Assembly (NCBI RefSeq): GCF_008107725.1
Contig: NZ_VIRN01000037.1
Location: 1-64,000 of the forward strand
Direction of reading: 5' to 3'
From: Marinobacter sp. BW6
Lineage (GTDB): Bacteria > Pseudomonadota > Gammaproteobacteria > Pseudomonadales > Oleiphilaceae
Length of the DNA stretch: 64,000 bases
The position numbers and the translations under genes are program-made. How positions within the stretch are numbered: position 1 is the stretch's first letter; each line of letters starts with the position of its first letter. Shown here one piece after another: positions 25,380 to 34,405 of the stretch. The notes under the pieces were generated by a model. That model ran no database searches and was not told the DNA's origin. It saw only the letters and a program-made list of their open reading frames with translations.

Positions 25380-25507
25380 ATCTTTTCTCCTGTTGATTTC
25401 GTTAAGGAGCATCGATAATAAAATTTCGCCAATCATAAATAATTGGTGCACAAGGCAATTTACTATTGCGTTATATGAAAGGATAAATTCGGTAGGATTC
25501 CTGCTTT

Positions 25508-26416
25508 ATGGATAAGATTGCATTGATGCGCATTTTCGTGGAGGCGGCCGAACGCGAGAGCTTCGTAGGGGCTAGCCAAAGGCTGGACATGTCGGCACCA
25601 GCTGTTACCCGCGCAATTGCCCGGTTAGAGGACTCGTTAAGCGTTCGTTTATTTAATCGGACAACCAGGCGTGTCCGTTTGACCGAGTCCGGAGCTCGAT
25701 ACTACGGAGATGCCAAAAGGATTCTGGAGGAAATCGAGGAGGTCGAGTCGGCGCTGGTGGGTGTTTACAGGGAGCCTAAGGGCGTTTTGTCTGTGACTGC
25801 GCCCGTGCTGTTCGGAAGAAAATACATTGTTCCAATCCTTACTGAGTTCCTTGAAAGACACCCTGAAGTAAAAGTGAAAGCCATTTTTTTCGATAGAATT
25901 AGCAACATTCTCGACGAAGGTCACGATGTAGCAATCCGTATAGGTAATCTGAAAGACTCCGGACAGTTTGCTGTCAGAGTTGGAAATGTCCAAAAGGTGG
26001 TGTGTGGCTCTCCAGATTATTTAAACAAACATGGCGTCCCAAACCACCCAGCTGACCTTGCGGATCACCAGATCATTCAGTCTTCTGCAGTAGAGCCGTC
26101 GACGACCTGGTGGTTTCACTCAGATGGTGGCCGGGTTTCTGTAAGGGTCTTTCCACGCCTCCAATTCAATCAGAATGACTCTGCGATCTCTGCAGTTAGA
26201 TGTGGTTATGGAATTACTCGCCTGATGTCTTATCAGGTGGGCGAGGAATTTCAAAGCGGATCATTAGTGCGAATTCTCCAAGCGTACGAGGCAGAACCGA
26301 TACCGATAAATATTGTTCACCTTGAGGGATTGAGGGCTAGCGCCAAAGTACGTTCATTCGTAGATCTGGTAAAAGAACGGCTTAAGAATAATCCGCTGAT
26401 CAACCACCAAATGTGA
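25508..26416 (+). CDS. LysR-family regulator
   Basis: A 302-residue LysR protein of the CrgA/DmlR-like branch: 'RIFVEAAERESFVGASQRLD', 'MSAPAVTRAIARLEDSLSVR', 'LFNRTTRRVRLTESGARYY'. Divergent from the AhpD-like gene with 128 bases between, consistent with redox-responsive control of it. Effector unknown. Confidence 0.86.
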   Translation: MDKIALMRIFVEAAERESFVGASQRLDMSAPAVTRAIARLEDSLSVRLFNRTTRRVRLTESGARYYGDAKRILEEIEEVESALVGVYREPKGVLSVTAPVLFGRKYIVPILTEFLERHPEVKVKAIFFDRISNILDEGHDVAIRIGNLKDSGQFAVRVGNVQKVVCGSPDYLNKHGVPNHPADLADHQIIQSSAVEPSTTWWFHSDGGRVSVRVFPRLQFNQNDSAISAVRCGYGITRLMSYQVGEEFQSGSLVRILQAYEAEPIPINIVHLEGLRASAKVRSFVDLVKERLKNNPLINHQM

Positions 26417-26481
26417 CTGTGCAAACTGCAGTGAGTTTTTCATCGGTAAGAACGGGTGTTTTCCCTGTTCGGCTAGATTTT

Positions 26482-27480
26482 CTAGGATATTTTTACCAGG
26501 TAGTTTGGCAAAGAAGGCTCTGAGATAACGGATAGGGACTTCATCCTTTCCAAAGTCCTGGTTTCTGCGTTGAGCAAGTGATCATGAAGATGCTCAGATG
26601 CTTCAGAGTGCTTCCCGGCGATCAGCGACTCAATAATAGCAAGGTGCTCGCGAAGGCCAGGCTTTTCAACTGACGCCCTTACTGCGTCGCTAAAAACCAG
26701 CCCGACAACCAGAGGCGTTAAGCTTTGGTTGATAAATTTGGCGATTTTTTTATTCGGGTTGAATGAGTGGCATCGCTGATGAAGGTCAGCTTCAATCGTC
26801 TCCAAAAGCCTCGGATTCTTGTCCTCTGGGGTTTGCGTAAGTGCTTCTTGGAGGCGAAGTTTCATCTGCTCAAGGAGTTCCACCGGAATCAATGGTCCGC
26901 AGGTTTCAAGGGAGTAAGGCTCTAACAGCCTTCTTGTTTCAAAATCCTGCTTTACATCCCGAGCCGTGAGCGGCCCTGTAATCCAGTGCCCGGTACTGTC
27001 TTTTCCAACAAGCCCTTCGTCCATCAGTTTGCCGAGAATTTCTCTGGAGATCGTCCTGCTCACTCCAAAATGCTGAGAATGCTTTTCAGAGCGGATCCTG
27101 AATTGACCAAACGTCATAGCGATTGAGGTGGATCTTTTAGTTGCTCTGTAGACATCGTCAATAATATTGGACTCTGCGGGAGCGTTAGTCTGGGCTTTGT
27201 CGTCCAAATCAAGCGTCTCTGGACGAATATCCTCCCTCAGGATGATGTCGGAGTTGTCGGTTTTGTAGCCTCTGCCTTCGAACTTAAACAGCTTGCCTTC
27301 TTCATGCAGCTCGGCCAGGGCACGCCTTACCGGGGCTCGACTTGTTTTGAAGATCTCAGCGATTGGTCTCTCGAGAATAACCTGTCCTTCCGGGAAAGCG
27401 CCCCTTTCAAGCGCCGACTCCAGTGCGTCCTTGATGACCTCAAAATTCGGTTTTTTCCCACTAGCTCTTTGTTTTGCCAA
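26482..27480 (-). CDS. GntR-family regulator with two winged-helix modules and an FCD-like domain
   Basis: A 332-residue regulator. Residues about 10-75 form a GntR winged helix ('FPEGQVILERPIAEIFKTSR', 'APVRRALAELHEEGKLFKFE'). A second winged-helix-like part covers about 110-190 ('FRIRSEKHSQHFGVSRTISR', 'EILGKLMDEGLVGKD'). A helical FCD-type ligand domain follows ('DFETRRLLEPYSLE', 'HLAIIESLIAGKHSEASEHL'). Ordinary FadR/FCD proteins are about 220-250 residues with one winged helix. The start is TTG 27480, nine bases after GGGGAGG. It is divergent from the amidase operon and probably represses it. Confidence 0.8.
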   Translation of the reverse strand: MAKQRASGKKPNFEVIKDALESALERGAFPEGQVILERPIAEIFKTSRAPVRRALAELHEEGKLFKFEGRGYKTDNSDIILREDIRPETLDLDDKAQTNAPAESNIIDDVYRATKRSTSIAMTFGQFRIRSEKHSQHFGVSRTISREILGKLMDEGLVGKDSTGHWITGPLTARDVKQDFETRRLLEPYSLETCGPLIPVELLEQMKLRLQEALTQTPEDKNPRLLETIEADLHQRCHSFNPNKKIAKFINQSLTPLVVGLVFSDAVRASVEKPGLREHLAIIESLIAGKHSEASEHLHDHLLNAETRTLERMKSLSVISEPSLPNYLVKIS

Positions 27481-27574
27481 TGCCTTTTTCCTCCCCAAAC
27501 GCTTGTCGGAGCATAGCGACTTTGCACTGTAATGCAAATTGGACCTAACAGAGTCTCACTAATCTCAAATAGGT

Positions 27575-27586
27575 ATTGTATCCAAT
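27575..27586. promoter_or_regulatory. Candidate GntR operator before the amidase operon
   Basis: A short inverted repeat ATTG-TATC-CAAT in the region between the GntR gene and the amidase start, 53 bases before the latter. FCD-type GntR sites are often short ATN-rich palindromes of this form. Weak on its own. Confidence 0.4.
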
Positions 27587-27638
27587 AGTCATTTGCAGCT
27601 ATCTTTCAAAAATACAACAATACGCGGAAGGCACTGTG

Positions 27639-29051
27639 ATGAGAATTAGCGAAATTCTTCGTGAGGGGTCCCTGAGAAGTCGAGTCGAGACTCTTAGTCT
27701 TGAGATGAGGTCTGGGCGTTTAAGTCCAGTCAATGTTCTTAGGGAAACCCGGTTTAAACAGGGGTATTCCAAAAACCAGGGAATCCTGGTGAAACCTTTG
27801 GGAAAGGCCCCTTTCGCACACGCCCGCTCCAGTGAAAAAAGGTATCTGAATGATGAACAATTTGGATTACTCGACGGCATTCCTTTTGGAGTAAAAGATC
27901 TCATCGACGTTGAAGGGTGCACTACCTCTCGCGGTTCTCTTGTATACAGGAACGCGCCGCCTGCGAAGAGAAGTGCTGAGGCCGTCGAGAGACTTGGTTT
28001 TCAGGGAATGGTTTTCGGCGGGAAGACAAATCTGTCTGAGCTGGCGTTTTCAGGAGTCGGGACAAACGACTTATTTGGCACTCCCATTAATCCGAGAGCA
28101 ACTACCGGGAAATACATCACGGGTGGTTCGTCTTCGGGAAGTGCAGCTGGTGTGGCCTCAGGACTGTGGCCTGTGTCACTGGGTACGGATACCTCGGGAT
28201 CGTCCCGGATCCCCGCTGCATTTTGTGGCGTCGTTGGATTCAAGCCGTCTTTCGATAGATACCCGCTGAGGGGCGTGGCCCCTTTGGCTCCCTCGCTGGA
28301 TCACTTAGGTATAAATTCCCTAACAGTACAGGACTGCATCATTCTGGATCAGGCCCTGAGAGGTCTGGCCCCCATACCGAAAGTTCGAATGCTCTCCGAG
28401 CAAACCGAGTTTCTGGTGCCACGGAATGAATCGATCCAGCCACGTGATCCTCACATCAAAGACAATTTCGATAAAACCCTGGATCTGTTGTCCAACCTTG
28501 GGTTCGAGATTCACGAAGTTGATTTTTCACCCTACGCCGAAGTTGACCGGCTCTTCGAAATACATGGGAGCCTGGTCGCCCATGAGGCCGCCCAGCAGTA
28601 CGAAGCATTATTTGAGAATGGACTGACCTCATATATCGACCCGAAGATTTTGCAGAGACTGAAAGAGGGAACGTTACTGAACCCGAAGAGCTATGCACTC
28701 CTGCAGAAGATTAGAAGGAACCTGCGGGCCGAGCTGTCTTCCAGTCTTGGTAACAAGATCCTTCTCCAGCCGACAGTAAGAATTCTACCGCCTGCTATTG
28801 AATCAGTGCTGCAGGGCGTCGATGAGTTCAAGGCGTTCAACAAACTCATCCTCGGCAACACGATGTACGCGAATTACCTCGGGATGCCAGCAATAGCCAT
28901 TCCGAATGGCCACGCCCCCAATGGGTTTTCGACGTCTATCCAGTTGTCAGCAGCGTCCGGCAAGGATGATTTCCTTCTCAAGACTGCGCTGTTCCTGGAG
29001 GCAGCGCTATCAAAACAAAACATTTACACACCAGACACAGTGTCTCATTGA
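27639..29051 (+). CDS. Amidase-signature-family amidohydrolase
   Basis: A 470-residue amidase. Catalytic Lys in '[20 protein letters not shown]', cis-Ser in '[16 protein letters not shown]', and nucleophile Ser in '[20 protein letters not shown]'. The last reads TSGSSR where most amidases have TGGSIR, so the oxyanion region is variant. The enzyme would hydrolyse an amide or carbamoyl bond to release ammonia or an amine. ATG 27639 follows GGAAGG. First gene of the operon with deacetylase, solute-binding protein, NCS1 permease and DUF1989 protein; spacing to the next start is 10 bases. Confidence 0.87.
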   Translation: MRISEILREGSLRSRVETLSLEMRSGRLSPVNVLRETRFKQGYSKNQGILVKPLGKAPFAHARSSEKRYLNDEQFGLLDGIPFGVKDLIDVEGCTTSRGSLVYRNAPPAKRSAEAVERLGFQGMVFGGKTNLSELAFSGVGTNDLFGTPINPRATTGKYITGGSSSGSAAGVASGLWPVSLGTDTSGSSRIPAAFCGVVGFKPSFDRYPLRGVAPLAPSLDHLGINSLTVQDCIILDQALRGLAPIPKVRMLSEQTEFLVPRNESIQPRDPHIKDNFDKTLDLLSNLGFEIHEVDFSPYAEVDRLFEIHGSLVAHEAAQQYEALFENGLTSYIDPKILQRLKEGTLLNPKSYALLQKIRRNLRAELSSSLGNKILLQPTVRILPPAIESVLQGVDEFKAFNKLILGNTMYANYLGMPAIAIPNGHAPNGFSTSIQLSAASGKDDFLLKTALFLEAALSKQNIYTPDTVSH

Positions 29052-29061
29052 GGTGATACCG

Positions 29062-29928
29062 ATGAAAAAAATAATGGTTGCTTATGGAGTAGATCTTGAT
29101 GCCGTCGCCGGTTGGCTTGGCTCCTATGGAGGCGAAGATTCACCCAGCGATATCTCCAGAGGCGTTTTCGCTGGTGAAGTTGGCACTCCGCGACTGATTG
29201 ATCTATTCGACCGATTCGGGATTAAAGCCTCCTGGTTTGTTCCTGGTCACTCGATTGAAAGCTTTCCGAATCAATTCATGGAAATAGTCGAAGCCGGGCA
29301 CGAGGTAGGGCTGCATGGCTACAGCCATGAAAACCCTATTTCAATGACATATGAGCAAGAGCGCGACGTTCTGGACAAATCCATTGATTTGGTGGAGCGC
29401 TTCAGCGGACAGCGACCTGTTGGGTACGTCGCACCATGGTGGGAATTCAGCAAAAACACCGCCGATCTTTTGCTTTCTCGCGGCATCAAGTACGACCACA
29501 GCCTGATGCACCACGACTTCCAACCCTATTACTTAAGAAAGAATGATCGTTGGACGAAGATCGACTACTCAAAGGATGCCGCAGAGTGGATGAAACCGAT
29601 CGAAAGAGGGCAGGTGACTGACCTCCTTGAGATCCCTGCAAATTGGTATCTGGACGATGAAGTCCCAATGATGTTTGTGAAAAACCAGGCAAACAGCCAT
29701 GGGTTTGTCACGCCAAGGCAAATTGAAGAGTTGTGGAAGGACCAGTTTGATTGGGTTTATCGAGAATACGATTTTGCGGTTTTTCCAATGACGATCCATC
29801 CAGATGTTTCGGGAAGGCCTCAAGTCCTTCTTATGCACGAAAGGTTAATTGATTACATGTTAAGCCACGAGGGTGTGGAGTTCTGTACTTTTAAAGAAAT
29901 TATGGAAAAAGCGCCGTCCTATATGTGA
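29062..29928 (+). CDS. Polysaccharide-deacetylase-fold hydrolase (PgdA/cyclic-imidase-like)
   Basis: A 288-residue NodB-fold protein. Asp motif '[14 protein letters not shown]', zinc His pair in '[16 protein letters not shown]', '[10 protein letters not shown]' and a late '[12 protein letters not shown]'. This version, with the short GVDLDA start and no signal peptide, resembles the cytoplasmic HpPgdA and cyclic-imide hydrolase group rather than secreted chitin deacetylases. In a catabolic operon it more likely opens a cyclic imide, hydantoin or allantoin-like ring than deacetylates a polymer. GAGGTGAT precedes ATG. Confidence 0.83.
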   Translation: MKKIMVAYGVDLDAVAGWLGSYGGEDSPSDISRGVFAGEVGTPRLIDLFDRFGIKASWFVPGHSIESFPNQFMEIVEAGHEVGLHGYSHENPISMTYEQERDVLDKSIDLVERFSGQRPVGYVAPWWEFSKNTADLLLSRGIKYDHSLMHHDFQPYYLRKNDRWTKIDYSKDAAEWMKPIERGQVTDLLEIPANWYLDDEVPMMFVKNQANSHGFVTPRQIEELWKDQFDWVYREYDFAVFPMTIHPDVSGRPQVLLMHERLIDYMLSHEGVEFCTFKEIMEKAPSYM

Positions 29929-29941
29929 AATGGAGTATGTG

Positions 29942-31114
29942 ATGAAGACTATAAAAAATAGCAACACAGAAGAATTAACAGTCTTGGGAACATCAGTTAC
30001 GCACCTGGAAGTAATAAAGAAAAAGGCTGAGTCAGATCTTGGGTTTCCGATTAAGTACATCACATTGGACGGTACTGAGGCGCAGCGGGTCGCTGCGCTA
30101 AGTCCCCACAAGTTTGATGTATACGATCAGTGGTTTCACGACCTGGATTTGATTTGGCCGACTAAAAGCTTGCAAGCGATAGACATCAACAGGATTGCCC
30201 ATTGGGATGACATATCTGAGTCCCTCAATAGTTTAAAAGTTTCTAGCGACTTCAAGGGAACTCCCGGAGGAAGTCCATTTTCAAGACTTTTTATCGATTC
30301 AGCGGACCGTTTAACCGGAGATTGCACGGAAAATCTGAGCATGTTGCCAACGGTCTACAACGCCGACACTTTTGCCATGGTCGGCAAGGAAACGGACTAC
30401 GCCAATAGTTGGGCAGCTTTATTTGATCCCGAATTCTCCGGCCAAGTGAGCATCCAGAATGATGCGGCAATCGGTGTCATCGACTGTTATCTCGCCTACC
30501 AATCGTACTCCGGGAAAAGTTTTAAGGATGCGGGAAACTTTGAAATTCCTGAAATAGACGAATTGATCGATTTTCTTTTGGGATTAAAAAAGAAAAAGCA
30601 TTTCGCACAGTTTTGGAAAGAAGAATCCGAAGTGGCTAATGCAATCAATGCTAAACGAGTTCAAATATCAAGTATGTGGTGGCAAGGATTTGTTTATCTT
30701 CGCCGCCTCGGAATAAACGTCAATATGTGCACACCAAAAGAGGGATACCGAGGCTGGTTTGGTGGGCTCTCAATATCCAGTGAAGCGCAGGGTAAAAAAC
30801 TTGATATGGCATATCGGTACCTGAATTGGTGGCTTGACGGATTTGCCGGCGCTTCGATGACAAGAAACGGTGCATATGTTGCGAACCCGAAAAGCACCAA
30901 GAAGTTTCTGGAAAAGGATGAATGGAATTATTGGTACGAAGGTCGCGAGACCAAAAAATCTCTTAAAGATCCGTTTGGCAACAAAATCATTGACCCAGGG
31001 GAGGTGCACGAAGGCGGAAACTATCTCGAGCGTAGATCAAATATAGCAATTTGGAATTCGGTGATGGACGAACACAACTATCTCTCAAGACGCTGGTTGG
31101 ACGTCCAAGAATGA
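29942..31114 (+). CDS. Extracellular-solute-binding-family protein without signal peptide
   Basis: A 390-residue type-2 periplasmic-binding fold protein like PotD: 'DVYDQWFHDLDLIWPTKSLQ', 'TVYNADTFAMVGKE', 'WAALFDPEFSGQVSIQNDAA', 'GAYVANPKSTKKF'. The N-terminus 'KTIKNSNTEELTVLGTSVTH' is hydrophilic with no export signal from ATG 29942 (GGAG six bases upstream). The next upstream ATG (29930) does not add one. No ABC ATPase or permease is in the operon; the transporter is an NCS1 permease. It may be a cytoplasmic binder or sensor, or a domesticated enzyme-like protein. Confidence 0.78.
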   Translation: MKTIKNSNTEELTVLGTSVTHLEVIKKKAESDLGFPIKYITLDGTEAQRVAALSPHKFDVYDQWFHDLDLIWPTKSLQAIDINRIAHWDDISESLNSLKVSSDFKGTPGGSPFSRLFIDSADRLTGDCTENLSMLPTVYNADTFAMVGKETDYANSWAALFDPEFSGQVSIQNDAAIGVIDCYLAYQSYSGKSFKDAGNFEIPEIDELIDFLLGLKKKKHFAQFWKEESEVANAINAKRVQISSMWWQGFVYLRRLGINVNMCTPKEGYRGWFGGLSISSEAQGKKLDMAYRYLNWWLDGFAGASMTRNGAYVANPKSTKKFLEKDEWNYWYEGRETKKSLKDPFGNKIIDPGEVHEGGNYLERRSNIAIWNSVMDEHNYLSRRWLDVQE

Positions 31115-31142
31115 AGTTTGATCAAACTACAAGGATAAGGCT

Positions 31143-32444
31143 ATGAACAGTCAAACTAACAAAGACGAGCTGGAGAGTCATGGTGACTACGCATTAACAG
31201 CGGTCCCTCTTAATGCAAGAAGGGGCTTTATTTCTATGACAGCGGTAATGCTGGGATTCACATTCTTTGCTTCGAGCATGTGGACCGGCGGCACGTTAGG
31301 CCAGAACTTCAGTCTTTGGCCCGATCTTCTCCTGGTTATTCTTGGTGGCAACCTGCTACTCGGGATATACGGCTCACTCCTGGCGTTCGCTGCGTCTAAA
31401 ACCAACCTCTCAACGCACGTTTTATTGTGGCATTCCTTCGGCGTTAAAGGGTCGAAGCTTCCCTCTTTCATGCTGGCCATAACGCAAATCGGATGGTTCG
31501 GTGTAGGGATAGCGATGTTGTCCGCCCCCATTACCAAGTATGTGGGCATCCCTTATGTTCCTCTTCTCTTGGTCGGCGGTCTGGCAATGACCTATACCGT
31601 AGCGGTAGGTTTCAAGGCCATTGAATTGCTCAGCATGATTGCGGTTCCTGCCATACTTATTCTCGGCTTTACTTCTGTCTTCAAGGCCATATTTGACGCG
31701 CCCGAAGGCATCGATACGATCCTTTTCTCAGAGCCCAGCGGGTCTATGACTATTGCTGTCGGGATGTCACTGGCGGTTGGTTCATTCATCAGTGGGGCGA
31801 CGCTTACTCCGGACTTTGTGCGCTTCTCAAAGAATAAGCGAATCGGAGTTTTTTCTACTGCAATCGGGTTCGTTTTCGGTAACAGCCTGATGTTCATTTT
31901 TGGCGCTGTCGGCGCAATCGCCACAGGGGTTTCGGACATTGCAGAGGTTCTGGCTCTTCAAGGCCTGTTAGGCGCTGGGATTATTTTGCTCGTCCTCAAT
32001 ATCTGGACAACCAATGACAACGCACTTTATGCCTCAGGTCTCGGACTGGTGAACATTACTGGCCTGAAGCGATCCCACTTGGTATGGGCTGCTGGCATTT
32101 TCGGCACTGTCGCATCGGATTTTCTCTACAACAACTTCATAGGATGGCTCAGTTTCCTGAGCGTGTCGCTGCCACCGATCGGTGGGATCATCATTGCCGA
32201 TTTCTTCTTCCGCGCCAGAACAAATTACCCATCCGTTGAGAGCTTTAAGCCACAAAGATTCAACGGAGTTGCGATTGTCGCCTGGTTAATTGCAATTGCC
32301 GTCTCAGTGGCATCGCCAGACACGGGTGTTTTCAGTGTCGCACCTTTGAATGCCATCGTTGCGACCATCGTTAGCTATGCAGTTCTGACCGCCGCCCTTG
32401 AGAAGGTAGCAAAAAGGGCCATTCCAGAATCAGCAGAGGCGTAG
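31143..32444 (+). CDS. NCS1-family nucleobase/cation permease (CodB-like)
   Basis: A 433-residue transporter with about 12 transmembrane segments. Near the N-terminus are 'MLGFTFFASSMWTGGTLGQN' and 'GGNLLLGIYGSLLAFAASKT', with helix-3 'WFGVGIAML' and 'GSFISGATLTPDFVRFSKNK', as in CodB-type cytosine permeases. NCS1 members carry cytosine, purines, allantoin, hydantoins or related compounds with Na+ or H+. It is the operon's only membrane protein, so it probably imports the substrate. AAGGATAAGG precedes ATG. Confidence 0.88.
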   Translation: MNSQTNKDELESHGDYALTAVPLNARRGFISMTAVMLGFTFFASSMWTGGTLGQNFSLWPDLLLVILGGNLLLGIYGSLLAFAASKTNLSTHVLLWHSFGVKGSKLPSFMLAITQIGWFGVGIAMLSAPITKYVGIPYVPLLLVGGLAMTYTVAVGFKAIELLSMIAVPAILILGFTSVFKAIFDAPEGIDTILFSEPSGSMTIAVGMSLAVGSFISGATLTPDFVRFSKNKRIGVFSTAIGFVFGNSLMFIFGAVGAIATGVSDIAEVLALQGLLGAGIILLVLNIWTTNDNALYASGLGLVNITGLKRSHLVWAAGIFGTVASDFLYNNFIGWLSFLSVSLPPIGGIIIADFFFRARTNYPSVESFKPQRFNGVAIVAWLIAIAVSVASPDTGVFSVAPLNAIVATIVSYAVLTAALEKVAKRAIPESAEA

Positions 32445-32452
32445 AAATCATC

Positions 32453-33142
32453 ATGAACGAGAACTCTCTCAGTTTTGCTCCAGGGATATCCGAAGGCAGT
32501 AACGATTCTCTGACTAGCGCAATTGCCTCGGATGGCACCCCCAGTCCGGGACAATGGTACAGGGTTCCGGCTCGTTGTGGTGTGGCCGTGCGCCTGAAGA
32601 AAGGCAACACGCTCGAGTTAAGGAATGACAGCGGGAGCCAGGTCTGTGATTTCTGGGCGTTTAAGGAAAATAATCTGCATGAATCGCTGTCTATGGAGCA
32701 TTGCAGGACTCATCTGGGAAGGAACTCGATCAGGGAACAGGACGAATTGGTCACGAACTGGCGGCGTCCCGTGTTGAAGGTGCTTTGTGACACGTCTCCG
32801 GGTGTGCATGACATGCTCATCGCTTCCTGTGATCTCAATCGGTACAAGGGGCTCGGGGTTGATGGCTATCACGATAACTGTACTGACAACCTGAGGATGG
32901 CACTCGCAGCAATCGGTGAGACTGCCACGCATCTTCCATCGCCTCTGAACTTATGGATGAACGTAGGGCTTGGTGAGGATGGTGCCATTGAGTTTCTTGC
33001 ACCGATTTCAAAGCCGGGAGATGTAATCGAATTTGAGGCATTAGAGGATCTGATCGTTGCGATGTCTGCTTGCCCTCAGGACATCACACCGGTTAACGGT
33101 GACGATAGGGAGATCTATGACCTTAATTTCAGGGTTCGCTGA
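32453..33142 (+). CDS. DUF1989 (urea carboxylase-associated family) protein
   Basis: A 229-residue DUF1989 protein: 'YRVPARCGVAVRLKKGNTLE', 'SGSQVCDFWAFKENN', 'SMEHCRTHLGRNS', 'VDGYHDNCTDNLRMALA', 'PLNLWMNVGLGEDGAIEFLA'. Paired DUF1989 proteins act in guanidine degradation as carboxyguanidine deiminase subunits. Here a single copy occurs with no urea or guanidine carboxylase, so its substrate is probably different. Conserved Cys and His fit a metal site. Last gene of the operon, 8 bases after the permease. Confidence 0.85.
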   Translation: MNENSLSFAPGISEGSNDSLTSAIASDGTPSPGQWYRVPARCGVAVRLKKGNTLELRNDSGSQVCDFWAFKENNLHESLSMEHCRTHLGRNSIREQDELVTNWRRPVLKVLCDTSPGVHDMLIASCDLNRYKGLGVDGYHDNCTDNLRMALAAIGETATHLPSPLNLWMNVGLGEDGAIEFLAPISKPGDVIEFEALEDLIVAMSACPQDITPVNGDDREIYDLNFRVR

Positions 33143-33243
33143 GGTCCGTATGGAAATCGAAGAGGGCATTTTTTGGAAGAGCGAATTTCTCGATCTGTTT
33201 CGAGGATGGAAAGGTTAGACGCTGACCGTTTGAGGTAAAATTA

Positions 33244-33280
33244 GGCACCTTTGACCCTACTCGATAGCGTCAAAGGTGCC
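33244..33280. terminator. Hairpin between the DUF1989 operon and the araC gene
   Basis: Twelve-base-pair perfect stem GGCACCTTTGAC / GTCAAAGGTGCC with a 13-base loop. On the minus strand it is followed by TAATTTTA. It lies between convergent genes and probably ends transcription of both, though no long T run follows on the plus strand. Confidence 0.65.
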
Positions 33281-33291
33281 GGTCCAAGCAT

Positions 33292-34308
33292 CTACTTGAT
33301 CTCCGCAACGTAAGCCTTGGGAGTAGTGCCAAACCACCGTTTAAAGGCCTTGTAGAAACTGCTGGTGTCTTTGTAGCCCAGGCTCAGACTGATCGCACTT
33401 GAATCGCTGCCTGCTTTAATAAGCACCAATGCCTCACGTTTCCTCACAGCCTCCACAAGAGATTGAAAGTCGGTACCCTGCTGCTTTAGCTGCCGATACA
33501 GAGTTTGACGGCTCATGGCCAGGTCGGAACAGACCGTACTTATCGTTACCGCTTTACCTGAAGCAAATCTTTCCCGAATATGTGCTTGAACTTTCTGCTC
33601 AATGGGTGTGCTTTTCTGCAAGGCTTGCAGGCTTTGCCTGGCTTGCTTTTCTATCAGCATCTTCAGTAATTCGCTGCTGCTGACGATAGGCAAGTTCAGA
33701 AGTGCCGAGTCAAAACGCACGTAATTTTCGTCAGCATTGAAAACAAGCTTCTCGCAAAATATCGATTTGAACGGCTCGGAATACTCTGGCTCGGAGAATA
33801 TGAAGCCGGCTTCTCGAATCGGGAAATTGTGGTTGCTCAGCGCACGAGCCCAGGCCGCCATGGCGCTCATACTGCGCTCGATCGCAATATCGGGATAGCC
33901 TTTATTTTGATCCAGGCTAAACGTCAATGTGCAGCCGCCTCCGCGCTCGGTGAGTGTCCAGCTCTCTGAGGGGTTCATCAGTTCGATGTTTTTGATGAAG
34001 ATCCCGAGAGCTTCACGCAGGTTGCTCGCCTGACTGACCCAACTGGCCAACAACCCCTTTGCGGCCGGGTTGATCGTTTGCCCTAATTCCAGGCCAATAC
34101 CGGGTCTTTTGCCCGCCTCTTCCAGAGCCTGCCAGAGTGCGACCAGTGAAGACTCTGGGATACGAACATGTGGATCTACGCTCTCGAAATCATTGAGGCC
34201 TAAAGCAGTCAGTTGCCGCTGAGATATCAATCCCAGGCTTCGGCAGGTGGTCACTAAATCCCGGGAAGCGGCGCGAGAAACTGTGTCCCAGTGTGTGTTT
34301 TGGTGCAT
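33292..34308 (-). CDS. AraC-family regulator (OruR/ArgR-like, arabinose-binding-type domain)
   Basis: A 338-residue protein. The large N-terminal domain ('RIPESSLVALWQALEEAGKR', 'LGQTINPAAKGLLASWV') is that of the AraC 'arabinose-binding domain' group. The C-terminal helix-turn-helix pair is 'TISTVCSDLAMSRQTLYRQL' and 'AISLSLGYKDTSSFYKAFKR' then 'WFGTTPKAYV'. Start ATG 34308 is preferred; a TTG at 34341 would place two operator repeats inside the gene. It is divergent from a lipoprotein hydrolase gene. Confidence 0.83.
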   Translation of the reverse strand: MHQNTHWDTVSRAASRDLVTTCRSLGLISQRQLTALGLNDFESVDPHVRIPESSLVALWQALEEAGKRPGIGLELGQTINPAAKGLLASWVSQASNLREALGIFIKNIELMNPSESWTLTERGGGCTLTFSLDQNKGYPDIAIERSMSAMAAWARALSNHNFPIREAGFIFSEPEYSEPFKSIFCEKLVFNADENYVRFDSALLNLPIVSSSELLKMLIEKQARQSLQALQKSTPIEQKVQAHIRERFASGKAVTISTVCSDLAMSRQTLYRQLKQQGTDFQSLVEAVRKREALVLIKAGSDSSAISLSLGYKDTSSFYKAFKRWFGTTPKAYVAEIK

Positions 34309-34314
34309 GCCTGT

Positions 34315-34346
34315 TACCAACGGACAATCGAATGATACCAACGGAC
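34315..34346. promoter_or_regulatory. AraC operator: two 11-bp direct repeats 21 bp apart
   Basis: TACCAACGGAC occurs exactly at 34315-34325 and again at 34336-34346. The 21-bp phase is two helical turns, the usual spacing of AraC half-sites bound on one DNA face. It lies just upstream of the araC start and 60 bases before the hydrolase gene it probably controls. Confidence 0.75.
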
Positions 34347-34405
34347 CTAGGTCCGAATGAGGTCACTGCATAACATTACCACTTTATGGCTGCGGCAAGG
34401 ATTGA

